Positions 61,545-64,000 of a stretch of DNA of 64,000 bases are shown here, one piece after another. Within the stretch, counting starts at the first letter, position 1. Each line of letters begins with the position of its first letter. The stretch lies in contig JALONL010000008.1 in NCBI GenBank assembly GCA_025454955.1, positions 124,001 to 188,000 of the forward strand, written 5' to 3'. The position numbers were made by a program, and so were the translations under genes. The notes beneath the pieces are model-generated. The model did not search any database, was not told where the DNA came from, and saw nothing but the letters and a program-made list of their open reading frames with translations. This stretch comes from Bacteroidia bacterium (GTDB lineage: Bacteria; Bacteroidota; Bacteroidia; Palsa-965).

Positions 61545-64000
61545 ATGAAAAAGACCCTCCCCCTGCTGCTGTTTCTGATTCTTACTTTTTCTCAAACAGC
61601 ATTTTCACAAACCGTTATTGTAAACCCTGCCGGCGACGGTGGTTTCGAATCAGGCCCCACACTGGCACTCAACAACTGGACTGTGGTTCAGTCGGTAGGC
61701 GGCTCACACAACCGTTGGTTTGTAGGCACTGCCACGTTTAATGCCGGAGCACGCTCGTGCTATATTTCCAACAACAGCGGAGTAAGCAATGCCTACAGTG
61801 TTAATGACGGACGTGTACAGCATTTTTACCGCGACATAACCATACCTGCCGGTGAAACCAATATTGTACTTAGTTTTAACTGGAAAGGCGAAGGCCAGTC
61901 GGGACAGGATTATGTGCGCGTGTTTGTGGCTCCCACTTCGTTTACACCGGTGGTGGCCACACAGGTAAGCACCTCTTTTCAGATCGGGGCCACACTCAGC
62001 AACCAGTCTGCATGGCAAACATTTACGGCCAATTTACCCTGTAGTTACGCCGGCACTACTCAGCGGCTTATTTTCAGTTTTCGCTGTAACAACAACACGG
62101 GTACACAGCCGCCCCATGCCATAGATAATGTATCGGTCACTTCGTCGGTTCCGCCTTCGTGTGCTTCAATAATCGGCACTTTTACCAATGTGGCTTCACT
62201 GCCCTACACCAGCGGCGCGGGCACCACCTGCGGCGCGGGTAACGATGTGAATTCGACCACCACATCGGTATCGTGTGCGAGCACTACCTTCTCTGACGGT
62301 GAAGACCTTGTGTGGGCATTTACACCGGCCAGCAGCGGCGCAGTAAGTATAAATTTAAATGCCAGTACCACGGGCGGCAGTCTTGCGCTTTATACACAGT
62401 GTCCGGTGGGATCGGTATATTGCACCAGCACCTGCGTGGGAACCACCACCGGCGGCGGTTTATCGCTTACGGCGTGTGTCACGGCAGGTGTCTCATACTG
62501 GCTTGTGCTCGACGGTACAAGCAGTCCGGGATGTTTTGCTTACAGTAATTTAACCATTTCGGCACCATTTACCACCTGCGTGGCTGCATTGGGTACGGGT
62601 GTGGTAAACGTGGCTTCATTGCCCTACACCTCTACCGGCCGCACCACCTGCGGCAGACTGAATGATATTCGCTCAGGCAACGTTTCCAATGTGTGCGGTT
62701 CGGCGGCTTCTTACGAAGGCGAAGATGAAGTGTTTTACTTTACGGCTCCGTCCAGCGGCATCATTCAGGTTACACTTACCTCAAGCGGGTCCTATACGAG
62801 TGTAATGGTGTATGACGGCTGTCCGATGAACCTTCCGGGCGGATGTATTACCTCCACGGCAAATTGTGTGGCTTTTCAGCAAAACTCGGCGGGCAACAAG
62901 GGCCTTTGTATAAATGCGGTGGCCGGCACTACTTACTTTGTGGTGGTTGATTCCGACTTTCCGCCTCTTTGCAACAACTACGACATCAGCATAAGTGCGC
63001 CGCAAACCACGCTTGCCGGTTCGCTTTGCAGCAATGCACCGGCCATTACACTGCCTTACACCGCCACCAACCATTCTACAGCCTGTTATGGTAACGATAT
63101 TACAGAGCTTTCTACCGGCTCCTGTGGTTCGGTTTACGAAACAGGCGAAGACCGCGTGTATGCCCTTACCGTAACAGGCTCAACCTGCATTGGCGTGGAA
63201 GTAACCAATGCCAGCACTACAAACATTGCCGCATTTGTTTACAATGGCTGCCCGGGCACAGCAGGTACCACCTGCCTTGGCACATACGGCGGTTCAACCA
63301 CGTTTAACGGCTCGTTTACCCTGCCGGCTGCCGGTACATATTACATCAGTATAGATACCTGGGCGGCACCCAGCAATGCCACCTACAACCTGAGCATAAC
63401 CGACTACGGCATAGGCCCGGCCAACGACTTACCCTGTAATGCCGATCCGCTTTCGTTAAATGTAAACCTTGCGGGCGACAATACCTGCTCTGCTTCGGCA
63501 TCGGAACCGGCGGCTCCGGGATGCTGGACAAACGGGGCATTAAACACGGTATGGTATTCGGTGGTGGCACCGGCCTCCGGACAGTTGCGCATACGCACTA
63601 CCAACGGCACACTTACCAATACACAAATAGCTCTTTACAGCGGCACCTGCGGCGCACTCACATTAGTAAGCTGCAACGACGATGCGCCTTCCTGCGGTAT
63701 TTCGGCCTATACCAATTCTGAAATTACTGCGCTGGGACTAACTGCGGGAACCACTTATTATATTGCTGTGGACGGGTATAATTCCCTCACCGGTACATTT
63801 AACATTATGGCTGTGGATGGGGCTGTGGGCTTTCCGGCTGCGGCGGGTTCAGATTGTTCGCTGCCCAATCCGGTGTGCAATTCAACCATTCCCATTGGTA
63901 ACCCCGGTTATCAGGCTTTCGGGAATATATGCGATTTTTCGGGAGCAGGTATTTGCCTGAGCGACGGGGAGCGGGGTTCGGTATGGTACAGTATTCCCAT
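61545..64000 (+). CDS. Large secreted repeat protein, N-terminal part (cut by window edge)
   Basis: At least 818 residues, open to the edge. Signal peptide MKKTLPLLLFLILTFSQTAFS. Residues about 20-200 form a jelly-roll adhesion module (PAGDGGFESG ... PHAIDNVSVTSS). Then repeated PPC-like beta-sandwich units of about 130-150 residues, each with a C-x-ND start, a GEDxVxxFTxPxSG core and a YFVVVDS or YYISIDT end, four or more visible. In Bacteroidota such chains normally end in a T9SS sorting domain, which would lie past the edge. Probably a surface or released protein; function unknown. Confidence 0.85.
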   Translation, partial: MKKTLPLLLFLILTFSQTAFSQTVIVNPAGDGGFESGPTLALNNWTVVQSVGGSHNRWFVGTATFNAGARSCYISNNSGVSNAYSVNDGRVQHFYRDITIPAGETNIVLSFNWKGEGQSGQDYVRVFVAPTSFTPVVATQVSTSFQIGATLSNQSAWQTFTANLPCSYAGTTQRLIFSFRCNNNTGTQPPHAIDNVSVTSSVPPSCASIIGTFTNVASLPYTSGAGTTCGAGNDVNSTTTSVSCASTTFSDGEDLVWAFTPASSGAVSINLNASTTGGSLALYTQCPVGSVYCTSTCVGTTTGGGLSLTACVTAGVSYWLVLDGTSSPGCFAYSNLTISAPFTTCVAALGTGVVNVASLPYTSTGRTTCGRLNDIRSGNVSNVCGSAASYEGEDEVFYFTAPSSGIIQVTLTSSGSYTSVMVYDGCPMNLPGGCITSTANCVAFQQNSAGNKGLCINAVAGTTYFVVVDSDFPPLCNNYDISISAPQTTLAGSLCSNAPAITLPYTATNHSTACYGNDITELSTGSCGSVYETGEDRVYALTVTGSTCIGVEVTNASTTNIAAFVYNGCPGTAGTTCLGTYGGSTTFNGSFTLPAAGTYYISIDTWAAPSNATYNLSITDYGIGPANDLPCNADPLSLNVNLAGDNTCSASASEPAAPGCWTNGALNTVWYSVVAPASGQLRIRTTNGTLTNTQIALYSGTCGALTLVSCNDDAPSCGISAYTNSEITALGLTAGTTYYIAVDGYNSLTGTFNIMAVDGAVGFPAAAGSDCSLPNPVCNSTIPIGNPGYQAFGNICDFSGAGICLSDGERGSVWYSIP

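Overview
The window is chromosomal DNA from a member of the phylum Bacteroidota; class and species cannot be fixed from sequence alone. Evidence for the phylum: C-terminal type IX secretion (T9SS) sorting domains of both type A and type B, a PorP/SprF-family protein, a zinc-free type B ribosomal protein L31, the LuxC-like reductase / ferredoxin / serC / serA / DUF1015 gene neighbourhood, many Cys-lipidated secreted proteins, and promoter -7 boxes of the TAnnTTTG type. No rRNA, tRNA, CRISPR array or transposase was recognised.

Layout. 1-3.2 kb (minus): 5' two thirds of lon (cut by the window edge), a Bacteroidota-type GlmU-like nucleotidyltransferase/acyltransferase and rpmE2. 3.3-7.0 kb (plus): a run of four lipoprotein genes. 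7.0-10.5 kb (minus): a PKD-repeat T9SS type B adhesin followed by a PorP/SprF gene. 10.7-21.6 kb: LuxC-like acyl-CoA reductase (minus), then ferredoxin, a secreted protein, an A+T-rich type II restriction-modification island (two adenine methyltransferases plus a PD-(D/E)XK nuclease), then serC, serA, a DUF1015 gene and a YggS-family gene. 21.9-29.3 kb: a 2460-residue T9SS type A surface protein. 29.4-36.3 kb: a small cytoplasmic protein, yceI and marR with matching palindromic operators, a membrane protein, an LptF/LptG permease, two glycosyltransferases and a probable phosphodiester glycosidase. 36.3-38.3 kb (minus): a membrane-anchored GH18-like protein.

38.5-54.4 kb is the accessory highlight: part of an extracellular contractile injection system (eCIS). 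On the minus strand are a 1558-residue LysM/pretoxin protein with an A+T-rich C-terminal tip, a coupled candidate immunity gene, a 63-residue conserved small protein, an Afp11/12-like baseplate protein, a tape-measure protein with an internal duplication, and the Afp15-like AAA+ ATPase. Facing them on the plus strand are a DUF4157 zincin-like protein and a 408-residue protein carrying calpain-type Cys/His/Asn motifs, a good candidate payload. Sheath, tube, spike and gp25 genes are absent, so the machine is split or this is a satellite module.

55.1-64 kb (plus): a small secreted protein coupled to a T9SS type B SprB/PKD-repeat protein, a lipoprotein, ATP-dependent PEP carboxykinase, another small secreted protein and a large secreted repeat protein cut by the right edge.
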